Positions 1-8,741 of a stretch of DNA of 64,000 nucleotides are shown here, piece after piece. The translations under genes and the position numbers were made by a program. Within the stretch, counting starts at the first letter, position 1. Each line of letters starts with the position of its first letter. The notes below the pieces were generated by a model that was not told the DNA's origin, ran no database searches, and saw nothing but the letters and a program-made list of their open reading frames with translations. Origin of the DNA: Gammaproteobacteria bacterium (lineage in GTDB: Bacteria; Pseudomonadota; Gammaproteobacteria; Steroidobacterales; Foliamicaceae). The stretch covers positions 62,001-126,000 of the forward strand of contig JAPOWV010000013.1 of NCBI GenBank assembly GCA_026707445.1, read 5' to 3'.

Positions 1-273
1 GCGATGCCCCAGCGTGCGGCGATAGTCCTTGCGCCGCTTGAACTTGATCACTTCGATCTTTTTCGCCCGGCCGTGTTCGCACACGGTGGCCCGAACCTGG
101 CCCACCGGCTTGCCCGAAGTCCCGATGCGCGTCTCCGAGCCTTCCTGACCACCGATCAGCATGGCGTCGAAGCGCAATTCGTCACCGACGTCGGCGCTGA
201 GGCGCTCAACGCGCACCCGCTGACCTTCGGAAACGCAATACTGCTTGCCGCCGGTGGCGATCACCGCAAACAT
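1..273 (-). CDS. rplU: 50S ribosomal protein L21 (partial, C-terminus beyond window)
   Basis: Structural protein of the large ribosomal subunit. The visible 91 codons begin MFAVIATGGKQYCV, the standard L21 start, and include the basic tract KKIEVIKFKRRKDY near the window edge. L21 is usually about 103 residues, so only the last dozen or so are missing. The ATG at 273 is preceded by a good ribosome binding site (GGAGAG, read on the minus strand). It has its own promoter (309-314) just outside the end of tcuB. In enteric bacteria rplU is divergent from ispB; here ispB is 48.5 kb away, which bears on the origin of the intervening block. Identification is secure. Confidence 0.96.
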   Translation of the reverse strand, partial: MFAVIATGGKQYCVSEGQRVRVERLSADVGDELRFDAMLIGGQEGSETRIGTSGKPVGQVRATVCEHGRAKKIEVIKFKRRKDYRRTLGHR

Positions 274-308
274 CTGGACTCTCCGGGAACCTGACTGGCC
301 GGGGCGCG

Positions 309-337
309 ATTATATCCGCATCAGGCTACGGTGGCAG
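309..337 (-). promoter_or_regulatory. probable sigma-70 promoter of rplU
   Basis: On the minus strand a perfect -10 hexamer TATAAT lies at 314-309. A partial -35 match, CTGCCA (4 of 6), sits 17 nt upstream at 337-332, inside the last codons of tcuB. The -10 is about 36 nt upstream of the rplU ATG. The -10 is seen directly; its activity is inferred. Confidence 0.55.
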
Positions 338-1454
338 GCCGTGATCGCTCCGGCTTCTCGGCATTGAAACGCAGCAGCGCCGCGAACCGATAAAACGCAT
401 GTACGAATTTGCTGTACGGAAGTGTCAGGAACAGCGCCAGGACGAAACCCAGGTGAACCGCCAGCGTCAGTCCCATGGCAGCCGTCGCGCGCAGCGCGAG
501 CAACAGGAACCCGGTCAGGCTGATGACGAACAGCAAGGCCAGGAACGCGTAGTCCATACCGTAGTGGCGAACCGGCATTGCCCGTTTATCGCTTCGCAAT
601 TTCAGCCAGAACAATCCGGCCGGCCCAACCAGGAGGCCGATGCCTCCGATGGTGCCCAGCAACACAGGCAGGCTGAGGAAGGGATACGGAGCGACCCGTC
701 CCAGGACGTAGTCGTAGAAGGCCGCAACGCAGGTGGACGCAAAACAAAGCAAAAAGCCCCACATGGCGGCCTGGTGCAAATAGCGGCGCTGGTTCGAATG
801 GCCCTCGTCACGCGGACTGCAGCCCTCTTTGTGTCCCCCGCCGAGATACTCCAGCGTGGCCATGTCCTTAAGTGCGCCGCAAAAGGCGCTGAGCATGGGC
901 CTGGCCCGCGAAAAGGCGCCCGTCCCACGCCAGAAATTGCGCACGCCCACCGAAAGCGCAAGCAGACTGAAGCCGAATGTGCTTCCGGCAACTGCCACCA
1001 TGACACCGTGGCTGATCACCGCATAGAAGGAACCGGGCCCCGAGTGCTCGGCAAACATCACGCCCGGATCGACAAGGAGGGATGCTAGAGCCAGGACTAT
1101 CGAGAGCGCAAGCGCGGTTGCAAGCGAAACGAAAAGCCCGTTCCGGCGAAACAAACGGCCGAGGAAACCGGGCCACGCATACGCTTCGTAGGTTTCGGTC
1201 CTCAGTTCCGTCAGGGCGCTGGGCACATTGACGGCAAAGGGGTGCGGCGGAGCGTACTGGCAGTTGTGATAACAGGCCGTGCAGTTGTGGCAGAGGTTCG
1301 CCAGGTAGTGCATTTGATGCTCGGAGAACGCCCGAACCAAGGACATGGCCGGAAAAACCGCGCACACGCCTTCGCAATACCGGCAGGCATTGCAAATGTT
1401 CATCACCCGCTGCGCCTCGCCGACCGAGCTCTCGTGCTGCAAGCTCTCCATCAT
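321..1454 (-). CDS. tcuB: TcuB/CitB-type iron-sulfur membrane protein
   Basis: Membrane electron-transfer partner of a TcuA-type flavin dehydrogenase; in the tricarballylate system TcuB is thought to reoxidise the TcuA flavin and pass electrons to the quinone pool. The N-terminus has two ferredoxin-like CxxCxxCxxxC clusters at residues 21-31 and 55-65, followed by a membrane domain with several hydrophobic segments from about residue 106. The frame stays open upstream to 1532, but the ATG at 1454 is chosen because it overlaps the tcuA stop in an ATGA junction and gives 377 residues, normal for the family. It is the last gene of the aminotransferase-tcuA-tcuB operon. The true substrate of this TcuAB pair is not shown. 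Confidence 0.87.
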   Translation of the reverse strand: MMESLQHESSVGEAQRVMNICNACRYCEGVCAVFPAMSLVRAFSEHQMHYLANLCHNCTACYHNCQYAPPHPFAVNVPSALTELRTETYEAYAWPGFLGRLFRRNGLFVSLATALALSIVLALASLLVDPGVMFAEHSGPGSFYAVISHGVMVAVAGSTFGFSLLALSVGVRNFWRGTGAFSRARPMLSAFCGALKDMATLEYLGGGHKEGCSPRDEGHSNQRRYLHQAAMWGFLLCFASTCVAAFYDYVLGRVAPYPFLSLPVLLGTIGGIGLLVGPAGLFWLKLRSDKRAMPVRHYGMDYAFLALLFVISLTGFLLLALRATAAMGLTLAVHLGFVLALFLTLPYSKFVHAFYRFAALLRFNAEKPERSRPATVA

Positions 1455-2845
1455 CGTTCCTCCGCCGATGCCGCATATTGGCCTGCCAGGCGGCCGAAAA
1501 CCGCGCCGATCGTCATCCCCGTGCCGGCGCAATAGCCTTTTCCGATGATGTTGCCCGCCATGATCTCGCCCGCGGCAAACATGTTCGGCGAAGGTTTCCC
1601 GCCCTGGAACAGCACGCGCGCCTGCTCGTCGACCTTCACGCCCAGGTAGGTAAAGGTGATGCCGGGCCTGAGCGGGTAGGCGTAAAACGGCGGCGTATCG
1701 AGAGGCAAGGCCCAGTGGGACTTGGGAGGTTCAAGATTCCGCGTGGAACAATCGTCGAGTATTTCCGGGTTGTAGTTTCCCGGAGACACACTCCCGTTGA
1801 ATTGACCAACGGTCTTTTCCAGCGTTCCCGATTCAATTCCCAAAATCGATGCCAATTGCTCGATCGTGTCCGCGGACATGGGCGGGAACAAGGAAGGCAT
1901 GAAACTGCCCAGCACCTTTGAATCCATGATTGCATACGCGATCTGGTCCGGTTGCCGGGCAATGAGCCGCCCCCAGATCGCGTAGCGCTTGGGCCAGGAG
2001 TCCTCTCCCTCGTCATAGAAGCGCCGCCCGAACCTGTTCACGACGATGCCGAACACCACGCAATCCAGACGCGTCACTATCCCTCCATCGTATTTCGGCG
2101 CGCGCGCGTCGACGGCGATGGCGTGACACTGGGTCGGATCGCCTGTCGTTTCGGCGCCCTTGCCGATCAGTTCCTTGAGCAGGGCGCCTCGATTGTATGG
2201 AGTGCCGCGCACAATAAAGTTGTCGGCGGCCTCGCCCCACACCTCTCGCATCCATTCCGTGTTGGCCTGGAAACCACCAGAGGCCACAACAACGGACCTG
2301 GCCGCGATCTCGTGTTCGTCGCCCTGATCCAGGAAAACCGCGTTACTGAAACGCCCCCGGGTTGCGTTCAGTCGTATGACTTCGCTGTTGTAACAAACGC
2401 GAACGCCCAGGGCTTCTGCGGTCCTGTATTGCGCATTCAGCAGAGCCTTGCCGCCGCCGAGGAAAAATGCGTTGGTCCGCGCCAGACTCAGGGTGCCCGC
2501 AAGCGCCGGCTGAAAGCGCACGCCCTTCTCGTGCAACCATCCAGGCAGCTCCTCGCTGCGCCGGATCATAAGCCTGGTCAGCGTTTCGTCCGTATGTCCC
2601 CCGGTTACGCCCAGCAGGTCCTGCCAGTACTCCTCCTCGCTATAGCTCCCCTCTAGCGTGTGCGCCGGACCGGCGTGCATGACCCGAAGATTACGGGTGT
2701 GCCGGGTGTTTCCTCCCCGCATTGAACGATCCGCGTGCTCCAGTATCACAACCGAAGCGCCCCCCTCACGCGCTTCGATGGCAGCGCACAGGCCCGCATT
2801 GCCTCCTCCAATGACGAGGACATCCGTCTGGCGTGGGAGGCTCAA
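1451..2845 (-). CDS. tcuA: TcuA-type FAD-dependent dehydrogenase
   Basis: Flavoprotein of the fumarate reductase/succinate dehydrogenase family, closest in layout to tricarballylate dehydrogenase TcuA. The dinucleotide-binding GGGNAG motif is at residues 13-18, followed by the expected GGNTRH segment. The C-terminal FAD contact reads AAGEIMAGNIIGKGYCAGTG. The neighbouring tcuB supports the assignment over other members of the family. The only start that keeps the FAD motif is TTG at 2845, 21 nt after the aminotransferase stop, with no strong ribosome binding site. No TcuC-like symporter adjoins it; the MFS gene at 6829 could play that part. Whether tricarballylate is the substrate is open, since an aminotransferase heads the operon. 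Confidence 0.85.
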   Translation of the reverse strand: MSLPRQTDVLVIGGGNAGLCAAIEAREGGASVVILEHADRSMRGGNTRHTRNLRVMHAGPAHTLEGSYSEEEYWQDLLGVTGGHTDETLTRLMIRRSEELPGWLHEKGVRFQPALAGTLSLARTNAFFLGGGKALLNAQYRTAEALGVRVCYNSEVIRLNATRGRFSNAVFLDQGDEHEIAARSVVVASGGFQANTEWMREVWGEAADNFIVRGTPYNRGALLKELIGKGAETTGDPTQCHAIAVDARAPKYDGGIVTRLDCVVFGIVVNRFGRRFYDEGEDSWPKRYAIWGRLIARQPDQIAYAIMDSKVLGSFMPSLFPPMSADTIEQLASILGIESGTLEKTVGQFNGSVSPGNYNPEILDDCSTRNLEPPKSHWALPLDTPPFYAYPLRPGITFTYLGVKVDEQARVLFQGGKPSPNMFAAGEIMAGNIIGKGYCAGTGMTIGAVFGRLAGQYAASAEER

Positions 2846-2866
2846 CGAACCACAGGCAGCGCAAGT

Positions 2867-4246
2867 TCAGGCCAGTTCCCTGGCGGTGTTTTCGATGCCC
2901 CGGCGCAGCGTATCGACAATGAAATCAACCTGCTCGCGTGTGAGAGTCAAGGCCGGCGACATGATGTTCAGGTTGCCGATCGGCCGAACGAGCAGGCCGA
3001 GTTTCTCGCACTGGTTGGATACAAGTTTTCCTATATTCAGCTCTTCGGGGAACAGTTCCCTTGTCGCCTTGTCGGCGACGAACTCCACGCACATCATGAA
3101 CCTGCGCCCGCGAACGTCTCCCACGATCGGCAGATCCTCCAGTTCGCGCATCCTCGATTCGAAGTATCCGCCCACTTTTCGCGCGCCGCCAAGCACATTT
3201 TCCCGCTGCATGATCTCGATCACTTTCAGTGCGGCGGCACAGCTCACGGGATGGCCCCCATAGGTGAATCCATGGCCGAAGAATCGCGCCGGATCGCCGC
3301 TGCTGATGACCTTGTGAATTCGGTCCGAGTACAAGGTTGCGCCCAGGGGGAGGTAGCCGGCAGTGATGCCCTTGGCGCAGGCAATGATGTCCGGTTCGAT
3401 ATCGAACTCCCCCTTGCTTGCAAACCAGTGCCCCAGGCGGCCGAAGCCGGTCACCACCTCGTCGGCAACGTAAAGCACATCGTAATCGCGGCAGAGTTGC
3501 CAGGTTCGCTTGTTGTAGCCCGGCGGTGGCACGATGACACCCCCAGCGCCCATTACGGGCTCCGCGAAGAAGGCCGACACGTTTTCCGGCTTGAGTTCAA
3601 GAATTTTCCGCTCCAGTTCTTCCACGAGGAAATCGCAAAACTGACCCTCGGTCATCTTGTCCGGGGCACGGTAGTAGTTTGGACAGGAAACGAAGTGAAT
3701 CGCGCCGGTCTCGTAATCGAATTCGGGAATCCGGTCCCTCCCGGTCAACGATGCGGCCATATAGGTACTGCCGTGGTAAGCCTGTTGCCGCGAGATCAGG
3801 TGCCGTTTTGCCGGCTTGCCCCGACAAAACTGGTAGAAATGCGCAAGTCGAACCGCCGTATCCACCGCAGTAGATCCTCCGGTTGAGAAAATCATCCGGT
3901 TGATGTCGGCCGGAGCCAGGGTGGCGACGGTTTCCGCCAATTCCGCAGCCGGAACACTGCCCATGTCGACAAACGAATTCGCGAACGCGAGCTGTCCCAC
4001 CTGCTCGGCAATTGCATCGGCGATTTCTGTCCTTCCAAGGCCGATGTTGGTACACCAGAGGCCGCCGACGGCATCCAGGTAACGCTGTCCGTTCACGTCC
4101 CAGACGTATGCGCCGTCACCCTTCTCAAGCAGCAGCGCGCCCTCTTCCCGGAACGACTCGAAGTGCTGCCACGGATGCAGGACATGCCGGCGGTCGGCTT
4201 GCCAAACGCACCGCGCCGCATGAGTTTCTTGGGCTAGGGATTCCAT
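2867..4246 (-). CDS. class III omega-amino acid/diamine:pyruvate-type aminotransferase
   Basis: PLP enzyme of the class III aminotransferase family (459 residues), resembling the taurine-, putrescine- and beta-alanine-pyruvate group. Visible signatures are the substrate-side GGLWCTNIGLG segment near the N-terminus, the FSTGGSTAVDTA phosphate-binding region, DYDVLYVADEVVTGFGR with the PLP-contacting Asp, and ACAKGITAGYLPLG with the Schiff-base Lys. The frame is open to 4438, but that extension runs through the promoter region. ATG 4246 matches the family N-terminus and lies just downstream of the tandem dyad. First gene of the operon with tcuA and tcuB, suggesting it deaminates an amine whose carbon skeleton then goes to the TcuAB dehydrogenase (inference). 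Confidence 0.85.
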   Translation of the reverse strand: MESLAQETHAARCVWQADRRHVLHPWQHFESFREEGALLLEKGDGAYVWDVNGQRYLDAVGGLWCTNIGLGRTEIADAIAEQVGQLAFANSFVDMGSVPAAELAETVATLAPADINRMIFSTGGSTAVDTAVRLAHFYQFCRGKPAKRHLISRQQAYHGSTYMAASLTGRDRIPEFDYETGAIHFVSCPNYYRAPDKMTEGQFCDFLVEELERKILELKPENVSAFFAEPVMGAGGVIVPPPGYNKRTWQLCRDYDVLYVADEVVTGFGRLGHWFASKGEFDIEPDIIACAKGITAGYLPLGATLYSDRIHKVISSGDPARFFGHGFTYGGHPVSCAAALKVIEIMQRENVLGGARKVGGYFESRMRELEDLPIVGDVRGRRFMMCVEFVADKATRELFPEELNIGKLVSNQCEKLGLLVRPIGNLNIMSPALTLTREQVDFIVDTLRRGIENTARELA

Positions 4247-4264
4247 CAGGATTTTGTAGACACG

Positions 4265-4286
4265 TTGTATACAACATTGTATACTT
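4265..4286. promoter_or_regulatory. tandem GTATAC dyad operator (site 1)
   Basis: Two GTATAC hexamers at 4267-4272 and 4279-4284, start to start 12 bp. The first is the core of a perfect 10-bp palindrome TTGTATACAA. It sits in the 144-nt intergenic region between the divergent aminotransferase and TonB receptor genes, so one site could control both. The palindrome type suits a GntR/FCD regulator, and one is encoded at 8025-8741. Binding is inferred. Confidence 0.6.
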
Positions 4287-4390
4287 GATCGCCGTAGAGT
4301 TGCTGCAAACGCTTCGAAATGAAGTGAAAAACGCCCGGCCATAAGGGACTTGCAGCAGCGAAATGGCTTGATAGGCAAAGGGGACAGTCC

Positions 4391-6760
4391 ATGATTCGTC
4401 AGGCACCACGTTTCGACCTCGCCCGCTTCCGCAAGCACGCAGGAACGCTAGCACTATCTTCGCTCGCCGGCCTATGGGCGCTCTCCGCCGCTCCAGCCGC
4501 GACAGCCCAGGAAGATGCCCAGGCAAGCGGCGCCGCAGGCGCGCTCGAAGAGATCGTCGTAACGGCACGCAAGCGGGAGGAGAACCTGCAGGATATTCCT
4601 TTGACGATCGACGTGATCTCCGGCGATCTCATGCGATCCGGGGGCATCGAGACCATCGATGATATCGAATACGCCGTTCCGGGTCTGACCGTGGGCAACC
4701 GGGGTTTCAACGGCGCCTATCTCGGTTTGCGGGGCATCTCGAGCATCCGCTCCTTCGTGGGCGACGAAGCCGCGGTGGCCGTGCACCTGGACGGTGTCTT
4801 TCTGCCCCAGTCGCCGCAGGCCTTCGGCAACCTGTTCGATATTGAACGCATCGAAGTGCTCAAGGGTCCGCAGGGAACCGAGTACGGCCGCAACGCTACC
4901 GCAGGCGTGATCAACGTAGTAACCGCAAACCCAAACACCGAGGCTGGCTCCGGGGATATCAACGCGTCATTCGGCAGTCACGGCGCGATGCGAGTAAACG
5001 GCGCGGCGAATATTGTTACCGGAGAAAGCAGCGCCTTGCGGCTTGCCGTGTCCGTGGCCGAGAGTGATGGCTACATTCGCAACGTGATCGACGGCAGCGA
5101 TGTGGGCGGCGAGGACTATTCGGCCGGCCGCATTTCCTATCTGATCGAAACAAGCGAGACCACCAGTTTGCTCGTCAAGTATCAGCACTCCCGAAATGAA
5201 CGCCCCCAGGTGAAGATTCCGAGGGTCCCACCGAACGGAAACGCCACTCAGAATGGACTGAATGCGCTGGCAACCGCCGGGGTTTCCGACTTCCACGACA
5301 CGATCATCAACGTGCCGATCAGCAGCGACCGGACCGATAACAATTTATCGCTGCAGATCGACTCGGCCGTGGGGGGCATTGGAATCCGCTCCATCACCGG
5401 CTACACCGCCTTCGACAATGAAGTCACGCTGGATTTCACGCTGGAACCGGCAACGAGTGGCGACGCCTCCACGGACGGGCAAAGCCCGAACGCCAACGAA
5501 GGCAGCAGCCTGTCGCAGGAATTGCAGATATTTGCGCTGGACCCGGGCCGTGTGGATTGGCGTTTGGGCCTCTATTGGATCGATACGGAAGCCGAGGAGA
5601 CGCGCTCCGTCAGCAGCGGCGGCCTGTTCTACGTGCCCGATACCGTGCTGCCCTTCAGCGCCTATTACGACGATTTCTTCCTGGAGCAGGAAGGCTCGGC
5701 CTATAGTGCGTTCGGCGAAATGTCGTTCGCGCTCAGTGAAGGCTTGGGTGTGACCTTCGGGCTGCGCTATACCGACGAGGACAAGACGCAGACCCAGACG
5801 GAAACTGCCGGGGGCGATGTTCCGACTGCTTGCGGCGGGACCCCGATCGGGTTTGCCTGGTGCGGCGAGTCACGCCTTTACACCGGCACCGCCAGCCGCA
5901 GCTGGAGCGACACCTCCGGACGGGTCTCACTTGAATGGACGCCTTCGGACGATCTGCTGGCCTACGCGAGTTACTCCAGCGGATTCCGAAGCGGCGCCAT
6001 CGGCGGCGTCATCGGATTCGACAATTTCGCCGCGGACGGCGGCTGGAACTACGACGGTTCCGGCGTTTACCGCGGGCCTAACGGCACGCTGGGTTTGCAG
6101 CCGTTTGAGCCGGAAACCGTGGACAATATCGAAATCGGCATCAAATCCACCCTGATGGATGGCCGCCTGCAAGTCAACGCCTCCTATTTCTTCTCCCGAT
6201 TTGAGGATCAGCTGGTGTTCCAGGTCGATCCGGATCAGCAATTCCGGTTGATCGAAGGCAATATCGGCGAGTCGGAAGCTTCAGGCGTTGATTTCCAGCT
6301 GAACTGGGCCGTTTCCGAAGCGCTGCTGCTCTCCCTGGGGGGTCAGGTGCTCGATACCGAAATCGTGGACCTGGGTAACTTCGACGTCAGCGGCGGCACG
6401 GAGGAAGGCATTGCCCTGCCCAGGGCGCCCGAACTCAGCTATGCCGCCGCTATTCAATACACGGCTCCCCTGGGCAACTCGGGCGAACTGACGGTTCGCG
6501 GTGAATACAATTACAAGGATGACGTATTCATGGATCTCAGCGAGCGGCGTCCTCAAGACGCCGTGGGGCTGTTTAACGTCATCCTTCGTTACGATTCCGG
6601 CGGCCTGTGGTACGCCTTCCTGAACGGCAGGAATCTGTCGGATGAGGAATACCTGCTCGACAACGAAGCGCGAGTCGATGCCGCAGGCGGAGCCGCGCTC
6701 CAGAACGCCTCGCCGGGAGCCCCGAGGACATACGAGGTCGGCGTCGGAATACGATTCTGA
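4391..6760 (+). CDS. TonB-dependent outer-membrane receptor
   Basis: Energy-coupled outer-membrane transporter of 789 residues. It has a signal peptide ending near ASAPAATAQ-like residues 30-40, then the TonB box/plug start EEIVVTARKREENLQDIP at about 53-70, a plug domain with GLRGI and the RIEVLKGPQGTEYGR signature, and a 22-strand-type barrel ending in the C-terminal aromatic YEVGVGIRF. The ATG has a purine-rich GGGGAC upstream. It is divergent from the aminotransferase-tcuAB operon across site 1 and followed by a terminator and an MFS permease, so receptor and permease may carry the same substrate across outer and inner membranes. The ligand cannot be read from sequence; the family often handles siderophores but also glycans and other solutes. 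Confidence 0.95.
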   Translation: MIRQAPRFDLARFRKHAGTLALSSLAGLWALSAAPAATAQEDAQASGAAGALEEIVVTARKREENLQDIPLTIDVISGDLMRSGGIETIDDIEYAVPGLTVGNRGFNGAYLGLRGISSIRSFVGDEAAVAVHLDGVFLPQSPQAFGNLFDIERIEVLKGPQGTEYGRNATAGVINVVTANPNTEAGSGDINASFGSHGAMRVNGAANIVTGESSALRLAVSVAESDGYIRNVIDGSDVGGEDYSAGRISYLIETSETTSLLVKYQHSRNERPQVKIPRVPPNGNATQNGLNALATAGVSDFHDTIINVPISSDRTDNNLSLQIDSAVGGIGIRSITGYTAFDNEVTLDFTLEPATSGDASTDGQSPNANEGSSLSQELQIFALDPGRVDWRLGLYWIDTEAEETRSVSSGGLFYVPDTVLPFSAYYDDFFLEQEGSAYSAFGEMSFALSEGLGVTFGLRYTDEDKTQTQTETAGGDVPTACGGTPIGFAWCGESRLYTGTASRSWSDTSGRVSLEWTPSDDLLAYASYSSGFRSGAIGGVIGFDNFAADGGWNYDGSGVYRGPNGTLGLQPFEPETVDNIEIGIKSTLMDGRLQVNASYFFSRFEDQLVFQVDPDQQFRLIEGNIGESEASGVDFQLNWAVSEALLLSLGGQVLDTEIVDLGNFDVSGGTEEGIALPRAPELSYAAAIQYTAPLGNSGELTVRGEYNYKDDVFMDLSERRPQDAVGLFNVILRYDSGGLWYAFLNGRNLSDEEYLLDNEARVDAAGGAALQNASPGAPRTYEVGVGIRF

Positions 6761-6775
6761 CCCTTTCGGCGAGCG

Positions 6776-6803
6776 AAAAGGCGTGAATTAGTTCGCGCCT
6801 TTT
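6776..6803 (+). terminator. intrinsic terminator after the TonB receptor
   Basis: Inverted repeat AAAAGGCG...CGCCTTTT with a 12-nt loop starting 16 nt after the receptor stop, followed by TTTTTCTTT. Transcription of the MFS gene would need read-through or its own promoter. Confidence 0.65.
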
Positions 6804-6828
6804 CAAGCCTTTTTCTTTAGGTAGGGCG

Positions 6829-8028
6829 ATGCGGCTCACTACGGGCCAGAAGGAAACGCGCAGCGTCACCTACCTGGTTGCCGCGCAGTTACTGATCTTT
6901 CAATCCTCGCTGGGTCAATACGTAACCCCGATTTACTTCGGCGCCCTAGCGAGGCAACTGGGTTACACCAACCAGCAACTCGCGGCGATCGGCACCACGG
7001 AAGCGATGGCCGCAATCTTCGTGGTCATCACGATTGCCCTGTTCATCGGCCGCCTGAACATGCGCAAGTTATGCCTCGTTGCCGCCGGGGTGCTGACAGC
7101 GGCAACCCTTGCCTGCGCGCTCACCACGGACCTCTCGCTGCTGCTGACCCTGCGCGCGCTGGTTGGCGCCTCGGCGACCGTCGTTTCGAGTGCCGGAATG
7201 GTGTACATCGCCGCCACGGCCATACCGGTGCGATGGTTCGGCGTGCAGATGACGCTGACCACGCTTCTGACGATGGCGGGACTGGCCGGCATGCCGATCA
7301 TCGAGCGTCAGTTCGGGCTGCCCGGCTTCTATGTCACCCTGGTTTTGCTCGCTCCGGCCACTTTCTGGGCGGCCTTCGTGCTGCCTGCGCATCCGAAGCC
7401 GGCCAGCGAAGCGCTCAGGGGCGATTCTTCACTGGCCGCGTCGGCCGGCTGGCTGAATCCGGCCGCCATCATCGGGTTGCTGGCAATCCTCGCATACGCG
7501 GCATACATCTACCCGATGTACAACTTTTCCGATCGCATCGGTACCGCAATCGGACTGGCGCCGGTATACATCGGGTTTGTCCTGTCCGCTACGACGCCGA
7601 TCGGCGTCGTCGGCTCGCTTCTGGCGACGACGCTCGGCAACCGGTTCGGCGCGGTGCGTCCGATTGCCGCCAGTGCGGTACTGGCGGGGATCGGATACCT
7701 GTACTTCCATTTTTCGACGGACGTTGTGGGGTTCTGGGTTGCGATTTCCGTCATGAGTTTCATCTGGAACTTCGCTCAGCCCTATCTCGTTTCAACCGTT
7801 GGCCGGGCCGACCCGGATGGCCGGTTTGTCTTTCTGAACGGCCTGGCTTTCGAGGGAGGCAGAATCCTCACGACATTTCTTTTCGCGGCCTCGCTGAGCG
7901 CTATCGGGCCGACCGGCCCGGCGCTGCTGGGCACGATACTGATGACGGTCTCGGCGCTGCTGATCTACCTTGCGGTCAGGTTCATTCGAACCGGCGGAGC
8001 GGCATCGCTGAGCGTCAACGGCCCCTAA
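6829..8028 (+). CDS. MFS transporter
   Basis: Inner-membrane major facilitator permease of 399 residues with about twelve hydrophobic segments. The N-terminus shows a typical first helix (VTYLVAAQLLIFQSSLGQYV), and a central hydrophilic loop near residues 185-205 separates the two six-helix halves. The loop between helices 2 and 3 carries GRLNMRK, corresponding to the MFS basic motif. ATG 6829 has TAGGTAGGG upstream. Its 3' end overlaps the convergent GntR gene by 4 nt. Substrate unknown; its place between the TonB receptor and the GntR gene suggests uptake of the compound handled by this block. TcuC, the tricarballylate symporter, also belongs to MFS, so that role is possible. Confidence 0.85.
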   Translation: MRLTTGQKETRSVTYLVAAQLLIFQSSLGQYVTPIYFGALARQLGYTNQQLAAIGTTEAMAAIFVVITIALFIGRLNMRKLCLVAAGVLTAATLACALTTDLSLLLTLRALVGASATVVSSAGMVYIAATAIPVRWFGVQMTLTTLLTMAGLAGMPIIERQFGLPGFYVTLVLLAPATFWAAFVLPAHPKPASEALRGDSSLAASAGWLNPAAIIGLLAILAYAAYIYPMYNFSDRIGTAIGLAPVYIGFVLSATTPIGVVGSLLATTLGNRFGAVRPIAASAVLAGIGYLYFHFSTDVVGFWVAISVMSFIWNFAQPYLVSTVGRADPDGRFVFLNGLAFEGGRILTTFLFAASLSAIGPTGPALLGTILMTVSALLIYLAVRFIRTGGAASLSVNGP

Positions 8029-8741
8029 TTCGCCCCAAGATCAACCTTTGACAGGAACCTGCTGGTGAATTCCTTCAGCAGTTCGTCACGGAGATAGGCC
8101 GCATCGCGCATGCCGGCAGCCTCGGCCCGGTCGGGATCCCGCGCCCGGAGGGCTTCGATGATTTCAAGGTGCGGCAACAGGGCCGAACGGGGCGTCTTCT
8201 CTCCTTCGAAATAAACGCTCAAGCGCATCAGACGCTGCCCTTCGTCGAGCATCTGCTTCAACCAGTGCGTGAGGTACTCGTTGCCGGCGGCCTCGGCAAT
8301 GGCGACATGAAACTTGCGATTCAGCGCAATCTGCCTGCTGAACTGGCGCGCTTTCCGCGCCTTGTCGAGTTTCTCTTCGATGACCTCGATCTTCTCCAGT
8401 TCCTCGTCCAGGATGTGGATCGCCGCCAGCCGGCAGGTAACGCGATAGATCAGTTCGAGCGCGTCCAGAAACGATGGCGCCGAACCGACATCGAAGGGGG
8501 CCACGATCGAACTGTGGTTCGGCAACGTCTTGACCAGGCCTTCGGCGGACAGGCGAATCAGCGCCTCGCGAACCGGCGACCGGGAAAGCTTGAAGCGGAC
8601 GGCAAGTTCGCTTTCGTCAAGCAAGGTCCCGGGCGCCAGCTTGAGACTGAGGATGGATTCGCGCAATTTCTCGTACACGTGACTCGCGCCCGTGCCTCTG
8701 GGACGCCTGGTGCGCCGGGTTCCAACTTTTGCTTCAGCCAT
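8025..8741 (-). CDS. GntR family transcriptional regulator with FCD domain
   Basis: DNA-binding regulator of 238 residues. The winged helix occupies about residues 19-82 and contains the GntR signature LAVRFKLSRSPVREAL; an all-helical FCD ligand-binding domain follows. The FCD motif FHVAIAEAAGNEYL and a later LPHLEIIEAL supply the His residues that usually bind a metal and carboxylate ligand. ATG 8741 overlaps the flavoprotein stop by 8 nt; a TTG at 8750 is the alternative. It is the last gene of the ALDH-ThDP-P-loop-flavoprotein-GntR operon, whose promoter region holds a tandem dyad, so it probably controls its own operon and, by motif sharing, the other three sites. Confidence 0.9.
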   Translation of the reverse strand: MAEAKVGTRRTRRPRGTGASHVYEKLRESILSLKLAPGTLLDESELAVRFKLSRSPVREALIRLSAEGLVKTLPNHSSIVAPFDVGSAPSFLDALELIYRVTCRLAAIHILDEELEKIEVIEEKLDKARKARQFSRQIALNRKFHVAIAEAAGNEYLTHWLKQMLDEGQRLMRLSVYFEGEKTPRSALLPHLEIIEALRARDPDRAEAAGMRDAAYLRDELLKEFTSRFLSKVDLGAN

